64,000 bases of DNA from Tachypleus tridentatus (GCF_004210375.1 NC_134830.1:61375576-61439575), one strand, 5' to 3'. Positions 20,470 through 32,839 are shown, numbered from the stretch's first letter. Numbers and translations are program-made. The notes: a model not told the origin generated them from the letters alone.

Positions 20470-21830
20470 GTTTTCGAATATGAAACTCTTGCGAAAGAAC
20501 GTGAAAACCGCGCTATTGCAGTGCTTAAGCATTTATGCATAGCGAAACATATTCCACACATCTACACTGTCAAAAGTATACTTTTTTTTTTTTTGTTTAG
20601 AACAGTCAACATTGTTTCGTCAATCATTCTTTCCCCCCTCCCTCCCCAGTTGAATTATCAACCTTTGAATCAACAAAATATTACTTACTAGAGTTGTATA
20701 CAAGATTTGATGTTGTTACTTATTCCATTTAATCTTTGAAATGTTCATGATGAGGGCATTTCCCTCTGTCACGTGAAGATAGTTATGAGTCTGTCGCTAT
20801 TAGGATGTCCTTATATGACCATAAAACAAGAGAAGCGTCATAGACGCACACACGCGCATGCTGGAACGCAAGTAGTCAACAATTTTTCAGCGTCGTCTTC
20901 TGCTATTGTTTGCCGAGCTTGAAGAATGACTATCGTCAAATGCCTAGGGCAAAGGGATTTATATCAGCCAATTATCTTAGGACGATATAGATGATCACAG
21001 CTCACCTTTCCTGGCAAAACTGGGGTGTACTAATTGAGACAGCAAACTGACAGCAAAAAAAACTTCTTTCGTTATCCACGATGTACTTCGGATAAACTTG
21101 AGACGTAAATATCCATAAGAAATACTTGGACTAATCCGTTTGTGTTATTAATGATGTCGAAGAAAAGGTAAAACGCGGCATTTGTTCTACATACTGATAT
21201 CCTTTATTGTTATTGAATGTATTTGTAAAAAAAAAAAAAAATGCTAGTATAGGTTTTAATAGCTTGTGAGTAAGAATATTAATCGTAATTTTATTTTCAT
21301 TTGTTAATACAGAAGTCATAATATGATTAATTTATATTTATATACTAAATCGAAATACAATATTTTTAAAGTGTATATTAGAAGTGTTTGTCAGTATTGC
21401 AATCCTAGAAATATACACCTATTGAGTCAGCATCTATCTGGCTATCGAAAATGGACGGCGTAATTCAATGTTTAGCGTGCCGGATTGTGAATTTGGGAGG
21501 TTCGTAGATACGGTCAAGTTGCCGTTGGTGCGTTAGAGGAGTGACAATCAGATCCCATTATTTGATTAAAGTTCTTGACAGGGTAATGACGAGTGATGTT
21601 TACCAGAGATTTCCGTCTAATTAATAAGTTCCAAATTGGAAACGGCTGGTGAAGATAGCTCTCGTGTAGGATTTTGTGTATTTTCGAAACAAACAAACAA
21701 ATCTCGAGGAAATCTAACTTTAAGTGGAAATCAGTAATTACTGCGTATATAACACTGCGATGCTATGTTGCTTCGTGAAAATTTTCCCAACCAAATAATT
21801 TGTTCGACTTTTGATTTAAGTGCTGAGAAG
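20470..21830. other. Unassigned intronic sequence
   Basis: Contains poly-T and poly-A runs (about 20581 and 21226) and short unremarkable frames; nothing else recognised. Confidence 0.5.
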
Positions 21831-21833
21831 TTT

Positions 21834-21957
21834 AAGTGGCACAGCGGTATATCTGCGAACTTACGACGCTAAAAACCTGGCTTCAATACCCGTAGTGGGC
21901 AGAGCATCAATAGCTCATTGTGTAGCTTTGTGTTTAATTAGAAACAATCAAACAAAT
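21834..21957 (+). mobile_element. SINE family C
   Basis: GTGGCACAGCGGTATATCTG head, GCTTCAATACCCGTAGTGGG, then CATTGTGTAGCTTTGTG and TTAATTAGAAACAA. Confidence 0.8.
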
Positions 21958-21959
21958 TA

Positions 21960-22610
21960 TCATTCGTATTATATTTCTTGAAATTAAAACCAATAAAGAA
22001 ACTTAAGAAACAAACATCTAACGACATAAAATATAAGTGTTTGATTAACATAGGTTGACGGGCATTCTGCTTTGATTTCTATCTGATATCACTTAGTACG
22101 ATTTGAACTTGAACATATTGTCTCCGGGATCCCATTGTGAGGACTCAGTGAAGTTTATATACGTATACACACACACACAGACAAATGAAACATAATTGAT
22201 CGACCTTAAGTAGCAGAAGATGCGTGTTATGGCACCTGAGTAAATGTAATTTGGTTATTTATTATTCATTGTTTCGCCGGCTTAATGAGTTGAAAGTTTA
22301 AGGCAATCACTTAGCTTAACATTTCACTTAATTATACTTTGTACTTTGCTTTATGAAACAAACAAATTTGTACTGAACAACAACGTATGTGAAAAAAACA
22401 ATATTTTACTTATTACCATTACAAAAACTAACCTCATACAAGGCGGCTTTGTCATAAAAGTAATATTATATATGGGATGGCTGAGAGATTGTGACTTCAA
22501 AAAGATACCTAAAACGATGAAATGCCTAAGATTTCGTGTTCAAATATATAAAGAGAATGGATGCCTTCGTTTTCTAGTCTGTATAGAAATTTTGTACATG
22601 TTATTAATGT
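21960..22610. other. Unassigned intronic sequence
   Basis: A 91-codon frame at 22346-22621 (+) is AT-rich, has no motif and runs into a SINE; judged non-coding. Confidence 0.5.
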
Positions 22611-22611
22611 T

Positions 22612-22797
22612 AGTTTTTTGAATTTCCCGCAGAGCAACGCGAGGGCTATCCCCGATAGCCATCCCTAATTTAGCAGTGTAAGACTAGAGAGAAGGCAGCT
22701 AGTCATCACCACCCACCGCCAACTCTTGGGCTACTCTTTTACCAACGAATAGTGGGATTGATTGACCGTCACACCTTAGGAAGCGTATTTGGTGATT
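22612..22797 (-). mobile_element. SINE family A, head missing
   Basis: Tail TTGAATTTCCCGCAGAGC through ACCGTCACACC, then a short GTATTTGGTG remnant. Confidence 0.85.
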
Positions 22798-22914
22798 GTT
22801 CTAGAAACGCACATATGATATAGTCATCATGCAATGAAAACATTCCAAAATTGTCGAAAAACTGTGACAAAGAAATTCAATATTAAATATTCGTCTGTTG
22901 TCATAAAGGGCTTC

Positions 22915-23000
22915 GTGGAACAAAGGTCGAGCATTCGGTAATTAGATTCGAACCCACGTGAGGCTGACTGAAAGTCCTAATTACTAAACTATGGCAAGCT
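22915..23000 (-). repeat. Isolated tRNA-like segment
   Basis: GATTCGAACCCACGTGAGGC (box-B like, reverse) and TTACTAAACTATGGCAAG resemble a tRNA-derived SINE head, not clearly of family A, B or C. Confidence 0.35.
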
Positions 23001-23009
23001 GACAATATA

Positions 23010-23655
23010 ATAAGACAATAGGGTGTTTTCGTTTTTCTTCTGGGCAACATCAAAAGGACGAATAATAAATATTGTCTTGACCAACGTTTCCTTAAATGGC
23101 ATAAACTAAGTTGGAAAGAATTTTTTTGGGAAACAGTACGAATTAGTTAGTGTAAAATTACTTTCCATTGTCAGTCTTAAAACCTTGGAAAACATTTAGC
23201 TTGTACAAAATGAACAAAATTAGAAAGAATATCATTGGTTCTTAATAATATTCCAAATAACAACAAGGCGTAGACCGCCAGAGATGGTAGGCGCTGATCT
23301 TTTATTTTATTGGATTATCTTGTATGTGTGTGTGTGTGTGCAAAACTATTAAAATGTAAAGAAGTGATTTAAATATTCTACAAAACATGCAGAGTTAAGT
23401 TTGAAAGCTTTAGCCCTCTGCATCCTATTACCTAAAGAAACAATTAGTTTTAACTGAAATCATATTAGTTTGGAGCAAGACTCGTTTGAAATTACAGTCT
23501 TATACCTATTTCAAAACGAAATCATATTACATAGAAGAAACATAAGCCTTCGTTACACTTTTCTGGTGTTTTCATAATGATGTCTGTAATGTAGTATAAA
23601 TTATCCTGGACGAGTTTGAGATTTATTATGTTATGCATTACGATTTGAAATAGCT
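23010..23655. other. Unassigned intronic sequence
   Basis: Only a short (TG)n run near 23323-23340 stands out. Confidence 0.5.
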
Positions 23656-23659
23656 GGAA

Positions 23660-24475
23660 ATTTTAATTTTAATTTAAAAGTTAATTGACTGTCGGTATAT
23701 ATCAAATTTATTATAAATTTTATTGTTATTTGTACACTAAAATATATTTAGTAAGACTGACACACAGTTTTCTTGCTTAATACAAATATATTTTAGTATA
23801 CAAGCAACAATACAATTTATAATAACGGCTATTACAAATAACAATTTATATACAAAAGTTTTACAAACTTACAAAGAATACTGAGTCTTCTATCTGATCT
23901 GAAACTGAGTATTTTATCGATGTTTCACGATGAGCGAATTAATTCGGAGTTGATATTGTTTAACTGGTTAAGTGCTAACTAGCTATCTCCCTATTCCTGG
24001 CTGGCCTCACGCCGTTTACAAACTGACGTTTCTCAGACGAAGATATCTAGCATTCAAAGTTACTTCATTGAAGATAAACGGTTTGTAATATTCAAAATGT
24101 ATAAATGTTCCTGGTCAGATATCTGTAGTTTCCCAATTAATAAGCGTTTAACACAGTTACAGTTTCCGAGGTTTAGAGTATATTGGGTGTAGAAAACCAA
24201 CAATATAAAAACTGTCTCTCCGTGTTGCGTTGGTTACCTTTTTTTAAACTTGAGAGGCACTTCTCTAGAAATTTCATCTAGGCAACAATACTGGATTTTA
24301 CGTACACACATAGCACGTTGTTGATTCTTACACTCTAGAATCTTCTACAAAGAATAGGCGGGAATTTCACAATACACATTTAACAGCACAAGTTACACCC
24401 ATTTCTAGATATATATCTAACTAAAAGAAACATCAGTATTTAAATAGATAATAGTAAATTTGTTACATGTCTAAG
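23660..24475. repeat. Unknown dispersed repeat, copy 2
   Basis: Collinear partner of 2675-3400. It is about 90 bp longer; one extra stretch, CGTGTTGCGTTGG and the sequence after it (near 24220), has no clear partner in copy 1. No open frame. Confidence 0.6.
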
Positions 24476-24479
24476 TCCA

Positions 24480-25440
24480 TAAATCAAATGTATTTATTTG
24501 TATTAACATCTAAATTAGAGCAGGATGAAAAAAAAACAACGTAATTTACTTGATGAAGTAAAGGAAGGAGGCTTTTTCTTCACATATTTTGTTATAAATA
24601 TTTTAAATTAAAGCATGTTTAGTAATTATAAAACAACGTTGTTATTTTACTAAACATTAAGTTTTTTGTAATACGTCTCGCTCTCTGAGTGGTGTGTCTG
24701 TAAATAAATAGATTCAATAGGAAACAACAAGAATATAACAGTGGCATACAGGGTCATCAAAAACCCATTTTAGTGGTGACATAGTTTCGATACAAAATCA
24801 CAGCCATGAAACCACTTCTCTCTTTCTGTATGCTTGAAAGCATATTTGACCTTGAAGTAATCTGAGTCTCTAATTATTTTCTATGCCATCAAAGAAGTTC
24901 CGTAGAATGGTCTGTCGTCGAAAAGCTCTGTATATGATTAAGGCGGGCTGTGCCTCTGGCTTCTCGGGGAGTTTTGCTGAAGTTAGTACGTTATCATAAT
25001 TTTTTATCTTTTTTTTTGGGGGGGGGTGTAATGTTTCTCTGGTGAAACTCTTAGAACACAAATATGTCCATTTCGTCGGCAACATGCAGCCGCACATGTT
25101 GTTAATTTTCACTGATAAACTCGGACCCCTCGGCAGCAGTGCCATCTCTGTGGAATTTAGAAGGTCACCTGTATCCAAAAATTCTTGAAATACTTGACAT
25201 TCTGCATTCTAATTTTCTCACACAAATATTTGATGTTGCTGTAGTTACAAACAAATTAGTAGCAAGCTGTAATAATTGAAATCCGAACTAGGTTTTGAAA
25301 TTCTATGTACATCATTCTTAACACTTTTAGCCTTTGTTATCCAAAAAAATTCAAGTGAATTATAAAGTTCTGTTCCATAAAATTCCAAAACATAAGTAAA
25401 ACTTACAATTTATATGAAAAATATTATTTTTACCTCCATC
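24480..25440. other. Unassigned intronic sequence
   Basis: The segment 24870-25178 is richer in G+C and open on the minus strand for 102 codons but contains a poly-Pro/Lys stretch from a homopolymer; no family recognised. It may be an old repeat. Confidence 0.4.
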
Positions 25441-25446
25441 AGAGAC

Positions 25447-25712
25447 CCGGTATGGCCAGTTGATTAAGGCACTCGTCTCGTATCCAAGGGTCGCGGGCTC
25501 GATCTTCGTCACACTAAATATGTTCGCCCTTTCAGTCGTGGTGGCGTCATAATGTAACGGTCAATCCCACTATTCGTTGGTAAACGACTAGCCCAAAAGT
25601 TGGTGACAGATGGTGATGACTAGCTGCCTTCCCTCTAGTCTTGCACTGCTAAATTAGGGACGGCTAGCCCAGATAGTCCTCGTGTAGCCTTGCGCGAAAT
25701 TCAAACCAAACC
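25447..25712 (+). mobile_element. SINE family A, nearly full length
   Basis: CCCGGTATGGCCAGTTGATT head, diverged box B GCGGGCTCGATC, and tail TTGCGCGAAATTCAAACC. Confidence 0.9.
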
Positions 25713-25719
25713 TTCATCA

Positions 25720-26460
25720 GTATACTGATGCACGTCTACAAAAACTCTTAGAGTAAAAAGAAAGAGCTTAGATCTGCACATAATAATATAAAAACTCCAA
25801 TAACGAAGTCTATTTAAGATAACATATCTTTGCATCAATAAATCGTTCTCGTGTGTCATTAATTTTAACTGATAGATCAATAACTTTTGCTGGTATTGAG
25901 TTATGATGTACAACTAAGAGGCTTGCTAATATTTCTTATTCCATCATAAATAATATAAACTTAACCTCATGTATTGATCCAATATACTGTTTTTAATAAC
26001 TGTCGATTTTATGAAGTGAATGACTGACTAACTGAACCAGCATGATTAATAAACTTTATCTGATTCAGTCTAATGATTTTGCAATAAACAGTTTTTGATT
26101 GGATTTAAATGACCTGATTAATTTTCAAGAAGTTCAAGTTAATTAGTTTAAAGTAGCAGGACTTCTTGTGATTTGTTCTGGTATAAAACTGAAAGTCAGT
26201 GTGAACTTGAATGATACTGATTTAGTGTTTTCATTCACCCACACACTTTTCTTGTGTATAAAATACTACAAACAACAACACTGGTATTCACGGTCGATTG
26301 TAATTAAAACGATTACAGCACACATGGAACAAAGGGCTACTTTATAAACATAACTGTTTATTTCAGTGACTACCTAACAAAAAAAAATCAAGATGTTTCA
26401 AGATCTATTTTTTTTAGTCTGCGGTTAACGCAGTCACGGGTTAAATATGCTTGTAAAGAA
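25720..26460. other. Unassigned AT-rich intronic sequence
   Basis: No feature recognised. Confidence 0.5.
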
Positions 26461-26461
26461 A

Positions 26462-26660
26462 ATGTTTGTTTGGAATTTCGCACAAAGCTACTCGAGGGCT
26501 ATCATTGCTAGCCCTCCCTAATTTAGCAGTGTAAGACTAGAGAGAAGGCAGCTAGTCATCACTACCCACTGCCAACTCTTGGGCTACACTTTTACCAACG
26601 AATAGTGGGACTGACCGTAACATTATAACCTCCCCCACAGCTGAAAGGGCACGTTATATA
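26462..26660 (-). mobile_element. SINE family A, head missing
   Basis: GAATTTCGCACAAAGCTACT tail to GCTGAAAGGGCACG; truncated before the tRNA-like head. Confidence 0.85.
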
Positions 26661-27309
26661 TGCGCTATTATTTATTTTTAGTTATGACAGAGACTCTTTG
26701 ATATCTCATCGTTAAGTTTAGTATCAAATAAGCAAGAATACTTTGGAATACTACCAACATTGAGGCTATTTCTGTAGTAAGGATTGGTTCGTTTTTTGGC
26801 ATTTTTGGCAAGAGAAGTAGGCTATCTGCGCCAGACAACCCGGTAAAAAAAGTAAAAATAAAGTGAAATTATTAAAATTTGTAAAAATGAATCATGCTAA
26901 AACAAAACAAAATTCAGTTCTTGATTAACAACTTAATTGGAGTTAAAAATGCTAGTGACCTTTAAAAAACTAAACATGTCTAACATAATGCCGTCGTTGA
27001 GAGTCGTAACGGCGGCATGACAGTAAAATGTGGACTATTGTGATCTGAGTGTTACGCAGATCAAACATTGGTGAATCAATCTCAGATAAAAGAAAACGAT
27101 GAGTTAAGAAACTGACCAATTTATAGTCTAGTTAGAACAACTTCTTCTTTCCAATCCTTATGGAAACAAGACGGACAAAGTGCAATAGATGGTTTTATAT
27201 GGGAAAGCTTGTTATCATGTTGCTCATTTCAAGTTGACTGTCAACTGGCATGGAGCTGAGCCTTGAATATGTGGAACAGCCATAGCACTGATAGTGCTAG
27301 AACATACAG

Positions 27310-27581
27310 TTTTGTTTTTGAATTTCGTGCAAAGCTACTCGAGGGCTACCTGTTAGCCGTCCCTAATTTAGCAGTGTAAGACTAGAGGGAAGGCAGATAG
27401 TCATCACCACCCACCACCAATTCTTGGGCTACTCTTTTACCAACGAATAGTGGGATTGACCGTCACATTATAACGCCCCCACGGCTGGGAAGGCAAACAT
27501 GTTTGGTGAGACCGGGATTCGAACCCGCGACCCTAGGATTACGAGTCGAACGCCTTAACATCTGCTTGGCCATGCCGAGCC
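27310..27581 (-). mobile_element. SINE family A nested in LINE copy 2
   Basis: Full-length copy flanked by AGAACATACAG (27299-27309) and AGAGCAGACAG (27582-27592), a slightly diverged 11-bp duplication of the target that is present once in copy 1 (near 4660). It interrupts the RNase H region, so it is younger than the LINE insertion. Confidence 0.9.
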
Positions 27582-28979
27582 AGAGCAGACAGACTTAGCT
27601 ACAGTGTAAAAGTAGATATTCAAAACCGATTGGCCCATTTCTCTTGAATATCTACTTCTATCCAGTTCTTCTGGATACCAGGCGACGTTGGTATTCGCGG
27701 AAACAAGATGAGAACAAACGTGAAGCAGTTCCAGGGCCAAAAGAGAGCTAAGCGAGTTGGTATAAAAAATGCAGTTCGGGTACTGCATAGCTTTTATGTG
27801 ATTCAGGGCAAGAGAAATGGCGTACAGTTTGGCAGGGAACACAGAAACTGTAGAGGGGATTCTGTGTGCAAACACGGAAACACAACAAACCATGGCAGAG
27901 CACACAGAGTCGCCTCATTTCAAACCACCCGTATAAGTTGGAATGGAAGGATGGTTTGAAAGATGTTCAGCAAATAAAAGATGGTACTTCCAATCGGGAG
28001 TATCCGCTTTTCTCTGATGACATAAAGTGAAGTCGCACTTGAGGATGATAATAAGTCATATTGGGATGGACTAACCAGCAGTTACAGCAGTGTCATCCAA
28101 GGACAAACTCAATTCATCCAACTGCGCCTGGATAAGAAGACCAAAAGGAACAATGGCTGATCGTCTGTTCTGAAAAAGCATAGCCTACCGAGGAAGGAAA
28201 ACACAACCTCATGTAGGATGCTGTAGTAGGGTTCGAAGTTTTGAAGCATACAGTAAAGACAGTTGCAAACGGCAAAGGTATAGAGGAAGTTCACGAGTGT
28301 CAGTGTACAAACTCTGGATTGGAGAAGTGCAGAGAGTCCACGTGCAGAACTGAAGACCCTGATGACGAATGGGGTCCAACATCTTCAAGGCCGAGGTCTT
28401 AGCAGAGCCATAAACATGAGACCCATAGTCTAATTTTGATCAAATGAGAGCATTATATAGTTTTAGCATAGAACACCGATCCCCTCCTGAAGAGATGGAA
28501 GAGAGGAAATTAGAAAAAGAGAAAGGATTTCAAATGCTTTTAAATGTTATTTAATCAATAACGTATGTTTCTGGCCATGAGAGAGCAAGATCAAAATGGA
28601 GACAGAATTATACTATCCACTGACCTTCCGAATCTTGTCCAGTATGACTTTAGAACTGGCAGTAGAATAGATGCTGGTTGTGAATTTAATTCAAGATTCC
28701 TTCTGGCTTTGATGTCTTACCTGCCAACCATGTGCATGAGCCTGCTGAAAAGTGATGTGGTTTGAAAGTGTGGGATAAAATGATGTGGTTTGAAAGTGTG
28801 GGATACCTACAAAAGGTATTCCAGGCCCGTTTTTGAACCCTCCATTCCACGTGGCAAGCAGGATCCCACTACGGACGAGGATGCCGTGGGAAACGTGCCG
28901 AGGTTCAGGAAATACATTGAGCAGCTGCCTGAATGATACAATCAGTCACTGCTGCCACGCAACTGTTAATCGATGGCTT

Positions 28980-29716
28980 ACATACGACGGCAGATCAAGT
29001 TTCGTGAGAGCTGTGTAATAGGGCCAGTTGTCTTGATCCAGCTTCCACCAGAGAGCAAGCAGGTCAGGTGGCATGGACCATGGCCAGTCTCTCTCAAAAT
29101 GATAGGAAAATGGGCATTGCCCCATTGATTACTGTAAACTTTCCATGAAAAGTGAGATAATAGTTTAGAGGAGCAAACTGATAGATCAACAGCAGTAAAG
29201 GACTGACAAGGTTCATGGAAATAAGTGGTAGAACCAGTATTGAAAAGAGAAAGGTTGTGACCTGAGAGCATACTCTCTACAGAGCAACACCCTCCCATCA
29301 ATATCAGCACCTTCCCAGAGGGGATTATGTTTATTATAGTCCCTCAGAATTACAATTGGAAATGACAATTGTTTAACAAGAACATCAAGGTCTGATTGAT
29401 CAAAGGTCTCTTCAAGAGACAGGTAGAGAGAGAAAATAGTGATGATATGACCTGAGAAAACACAGATGGCTACTGCCTCCAAGTGTGTGTCGAGTAGCAA
29501 AGACAAGATGGGCACATGCTGATCAACCAGCAGTGCCACCCCTCCATGCATTCGTCCATCACACAACCTGTCATTTCTGTACAAAGAAAACTGCCAAAAT
29601 GAGACTGTATCAGTAGGTTTTAGAAATGTTTCCTGTAAGAAAAGACAGACAGAATGGTAAGAATCAATCAGATTACAACATGAACCTCGACAGTTCCATT
29701 GTATCAAAGTGGCCAT
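28980..29716 (-). pseudogene. Retrotransposon endonuclease, copy 2
   Basis: Starts MATLIQWNCRGSCCNLID at 29716, with LFLQETFLKPTD (the catalytic Q-E region), YRNDRLCDGRMHGGVALLV, SLYLSLEETFDQSDLDVLV and ILRDYNKHNPLWEG (family GDFN-HN-LWG; Gly and Phe changed). It is better preserved on its N-terminal side than copy 1 but breaks at about 29290. Confidence 0.75.
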
Positions 29717-29769
29717 TTATACTTACGTACAGGCAAATTGGGTGGAGAGTCCTTCTGTTTTCGACCACG

Positions 29770-30700
29770 TCTTATTTTTTATGTTCTTTATTCGTAGAAG
29801 GTCTATTGACCTTTATGGATCCTATTTTGGGTCGATTGGGCAGGTATCTGTCGTTGGAAGAAGATTTCAGCGAATGAGGGTGTGAACAAATGATCGTTCT
29901 GCATCTCTGAGTTAGAGAAGAAGATGGACCTGAGGAAACACCCTTACCCAGAACCAAAGGAAGTGGATCCAGAGATCTGTTGGAAGGAATGGTAGGGACA
30001 GAGATGGGTGTTAACGTTGATTCATCAACTTTATTGACTATATCCGAGATGGTGTGATGGACACTAACTTTTGATTCTCGGGTTAAGAAACGTTGTGAAC
30101 CGTTTTTAAACTCTGTACCTCTTTTTCTTCCACCCACCTAGGGCATGAACGAAAGTAAGATGGGTAAGAACCACTACAGTTAACACAATAAAGATCTATT
30201 TCACACTTATAGGCATCGTGGTCCTTTCCGCCACAACGAGCACACGTCAAAGAACCACGACATGATGCCTTTCAGTGGCCGAAACACTGATATTGGAAAC
30301 ATCTGAGAGAATTCAAAATATATGGCCGTACTTTGCAAATAAGATAACCTGCCATGATGGTAGCAGGTGGATGTGTTAATGTAAACGTCAAAATTAGGAC
30401 GTTGGTCGGCATCAAAATTCCATCTAGGGTGGAGAAACCAGCGAGGATCCCTGACTCGGGGAAGTTCTTTAAATCCATGTCAACAATAACTCCTCATGTC
30501 AAATTCAAATTAACATGGGGAGTGACCTCAATGGGTACATCCCCAATGTCCTTCGAATGCAAGAGGAGTTCACTATGTTTAAGAGTGGATGTTTCTACCA
30601 ATATGACACCAGAACAAAGCTTTATTAATGACTTAGGAGAGCCACCAAGTTCTTCTAGTCCCTCTGAAAAAAAGAAGGAAGACATTTACCCTAAATATTT
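29770..30700 (-). pseudogene. Retrotransposon ORF1 fragments, copy 2
   Basis: Collinear with the copy-1 ORF1, including the same CCHC-like zinc-knuckle segment at about 30190-30260 and the PRWVEEKEV segment near 30110-30145. An internal deletion at 30040 removes about 80 bp present in copy 1, and several stops are present. Confidence 0.7.
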
Positions 30701-31282
30701 GTCTGATAAAGAATGTAATATCAGAAAATGAGGTACAGGTGTTGAAGAACTTGCAGATTGTTGTTCAGAATCTTCAAAGCGTGGTCGTTTACGAATGGTC
30801 TGTTTTTCTCTATTTTTTGAATAGGGAGATCCATAATAATGAAAGAATGTTTCGGTGCCCACTGACCCCAACCACTTTGGAGCCGGAGCCCTACGAGGGG
30901 ACGCAGTACAGTGTCAAACAAGAACACTGTAGCAATGCCAGAATTTCGTAAGTACTATACTCAAACACCAGCATCAGACACAATGTCCACAACACCAGTT
31001 GAGAAAGCCCAACACTGGTACTCGGTTGACCCTAGCCCAAGTCGATCAGCTGATTGACCCTAGAGGGCCACCACAAGGCCAACCGTCGACAGGAATTCAA
31101 GGCCAAAGTGGAGTGTTAGGGTTGAACCCCTCAACCACTAGGATCCTCTCCTCCCTTTTACAGGTTGCCACGCACGGCAAACACATGGGTGAATGTTTAG
31201 ATCCCAGAGGAGGTAAAATAAAAGAACAGAACCTTCTCTGGGAGGTCTCCTCACCACGCATAGGAATTCACACCAAGGGGTA

Positions 31283-31780
31283 AAACTTTTATATTGATAC
31301 TTACGGTGGATAGAGCACAGATATTCCATAGTGTAACCTGTAGTTCAGCTGTAAATGTAAAGGCTTAGATTTTGTAGTTTTTCTTAACAATAAACAAGTA
31401 ATAAAATATAGGTGACCTCTTTCAGTTATTGCTATTTAAGTTCATTTCACTAGATGACAGGATGGTTTCCCATAAAACTCAGTATTTCCTTTTTGTGTTA
31501 CAACATAAGACAATTTCAGACACAAATAAATTGCCTGATAGTTAGAACATTCTAAATTGCACAACGCGGGTTTGCATCTGTAGTGCCTAATTTACTTCTT
31601 TTCCTTCTTAACTTCACAACAATAGTAACGTTAAAATATGCTACGTTACTGGCACCACCACCGTAGATAAACATACACCCATTTCCTATGAAACATGTTT
31701 GTGTACGAATAAAAGTTAGTGTTAGCTAGAACAAATCCTTAGTAACATCAGTGTTGTATACGAATACACTTGCCTGTCTT
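31283..31780. other. Intron sequence between LINE copy 2 and exon 2
   Basis: About 500 bp, no feature recognised until the polypyrimidine tract GCCTGTCTTTCTAG that ends intron 1. Confidence 0.5.
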
Positions 31781-31785
31781 TCTAG

Positions 31786-32118
31786 GAAGACGCATCACCT
31801 GCATATGTACTACTAGTCAATGCCAACTAGAACACCACAGCACCTGTAACACGAGTAGCGTTTGTTACACGCAATTCCTGGACCGAAAAGACGGCTCCAG
31901 TCCTTTGGTTCGAGGATGCATCATCACCAAGACACCCCTATTATGTGAAAATCGACGACCAGCTATAGTTAGTAACTGGCCAATCCTCATGTGCTGTTCA
32001 ACAAACTTCTGTAATGAAGAAACATTACCAACATCTACAGCCTGGATTATGTCAAAACTTCCAAATACATCCATTAAAGTTTCCTCAATTCAAGGTTCAA
32101 GTTCTTCATTTTGTTTTC
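31786..32118 (+). CDS. BAMBI: BAMBI-like pseudoreceptor, exon 2 (cysteine-rich ectodomain)
   Basis: After TTTCTAG the frame reads RRITCICTTSQC, CNTSSVCYTQFLDRKDG, SSPLVRGC, LLCENRR, ILMCCSTNFCNEE. It has ten cysteines in the order C-C-C-C-C-C-C-CC-C with the closing CC----CN typical of TGF-beta type I receptor ectodomains, and the SPL-(H/R)GC segment typical of BAMBI. The known family member is a decoy that binds ligand and receptors but lacks a kinase, damping BMP/activin/TGF-beta signalling at the cell surface. N-glycosylation sites are seen (NTS). The 3' end is uncertain: phase-1 donors are possible at 32094 (AAG/GTTCAA) and 32118 (TTTC/GTTAGT); I chose 32118 for its better +4 to +6 bases. 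The acceptor phase matches exon 1. Confidence 0.8.
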
Positions 32119-32465
32119 GTTAGTTTTTCTACATATTGATATTATTGGTATGAAACATTTAAAATTTGTCAATTACCAACATGAGGAAAATTCACCTATT
32201 TTGAAGTATCACTTTAGCATTAGTGTCTGCTCGTGCACAAAATATAATTTTAGATCTATTTTCTGAACAAAATAGCTGATTGAAACCATTTTGATTTACT
32301 AGTTTATTTAAATAGTCAAGAAGTGATAACTGTTTTTGTTGTTATTTTTCTGTTGATTTCAGAATTCTGTACTACTGTGTGTATTTACAAATATTTTATC
32401 TAAAGTTAATTTTTAATGCAGCGCCAGTTTTATTATTAATTTATTTAAATTATTTCTTACTTCAG

Positions 32466-32839
32466 TAAATACAACCAGATTTCTGGCATCGTCATCAGAA
32501 GATCAGAAGCTAAAGAATCGAGAACGTCAGGAAGTAGGCAATTCTATTCTTGATAGCAGCGCCACTAGTGATGCTACTCCTAACTCTAGATCTCGTGTTT
32601 TCAACCCTGTTTTTGTCGGCATGCTCACTCTAGGAATGTTTTGTGTTTACGTTATCGGTTTTGCGGGCATCTTCATTTATCGACGATATGATCAAGTTTT
32701 AGGAGATGATTTGAGGACAACTCAGTGTTTTCATTATGACAACCCCCTCCACCAGGCGACAAGGGAAGATTTACAAGAGATTCCTCTGTCAAGAGATGCT
32801 AATAGTGTGTTTGATAACAATGTTATACAAGATACGTAG
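32466..32839 (+). CDS. BAMBI: BAMBI-like pseudoreceptor, exon 3 (transmembrane segment, short tail, stop)
   Basis: A TTTCTTACTTCAG acceptor opens a frame with an NTT glycosylation site, a Ser/Glu-rich juxtamembrane stretch (SSSEDQKLKNRERQ), then the hydrophobic VFVGMLTLGMFCVYVIGF and AGIFIY, closed by the stop-transfer RRY. The cytoplasmic tail is about 52 residues with a YDNPLH sequence (similar to NPxY-type endocytic signals) and ends NNVIQDT before TAG. There is no kinase domain, as expected for a pseudoreceptor. Joined exons give 254 or 262 residues depending on the exon 2 donor, close to the family's 260. Exon 3 enters in phase 1. AATAAA signals follow at 33113 and 33322. Confidence 0.75.

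Larger units (their letters stand above)
26795..31282 (-). mobile_element. Dead Jockey/I-type non-LTR retrotransposon, copy 2 (antisense in BAMBI intron 1)
   Basis: Same element as at 4070-8219, with a longer 5' part: about 380 bp upstream of the word at which copy 1 stops. Order on the minus strand: 5' UTR (31282 to about 30900), ORF1 (30700-29770), endonuclease (29716-28980), a short RT remnant (about 28480-28320), an RT-RNase H linker absent from copy 1, RNase H (split), 3' UTR to 26795. The RT core is deleted relative to copy 1 (junction near 28480). A family-A SINE has inserted at 27310-27581. A 28-bp local duplication is present at 28752-28800. Confidence 0.85.
13863..31785 (+). other. 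Intron 1 of the BAMBI-like gene
   Basis: 17.9 kb bounded by GTAGGT and TTTCTAG. It is filled with SINEs, degenerate tandem arrays, one copy of the unknown 0.75-kb repeat and an antisense LINE of 4.5 kb that ends about 0.5 kb before exon 2. No extra coding exon was recognised inside it. Confidence 0.6.

Noticed and set aside
24870-25178. 102-codon minus-strand open frame
   Set aside because: Crosses a poly-T/poly-G run, has no recognisable motif and no splice context; other frames look equally plausible.
31865-32074. Minus-strand open frame
   Set aside because: It is the shadow of the BAMBI-like ectodomain exon on the + strand.
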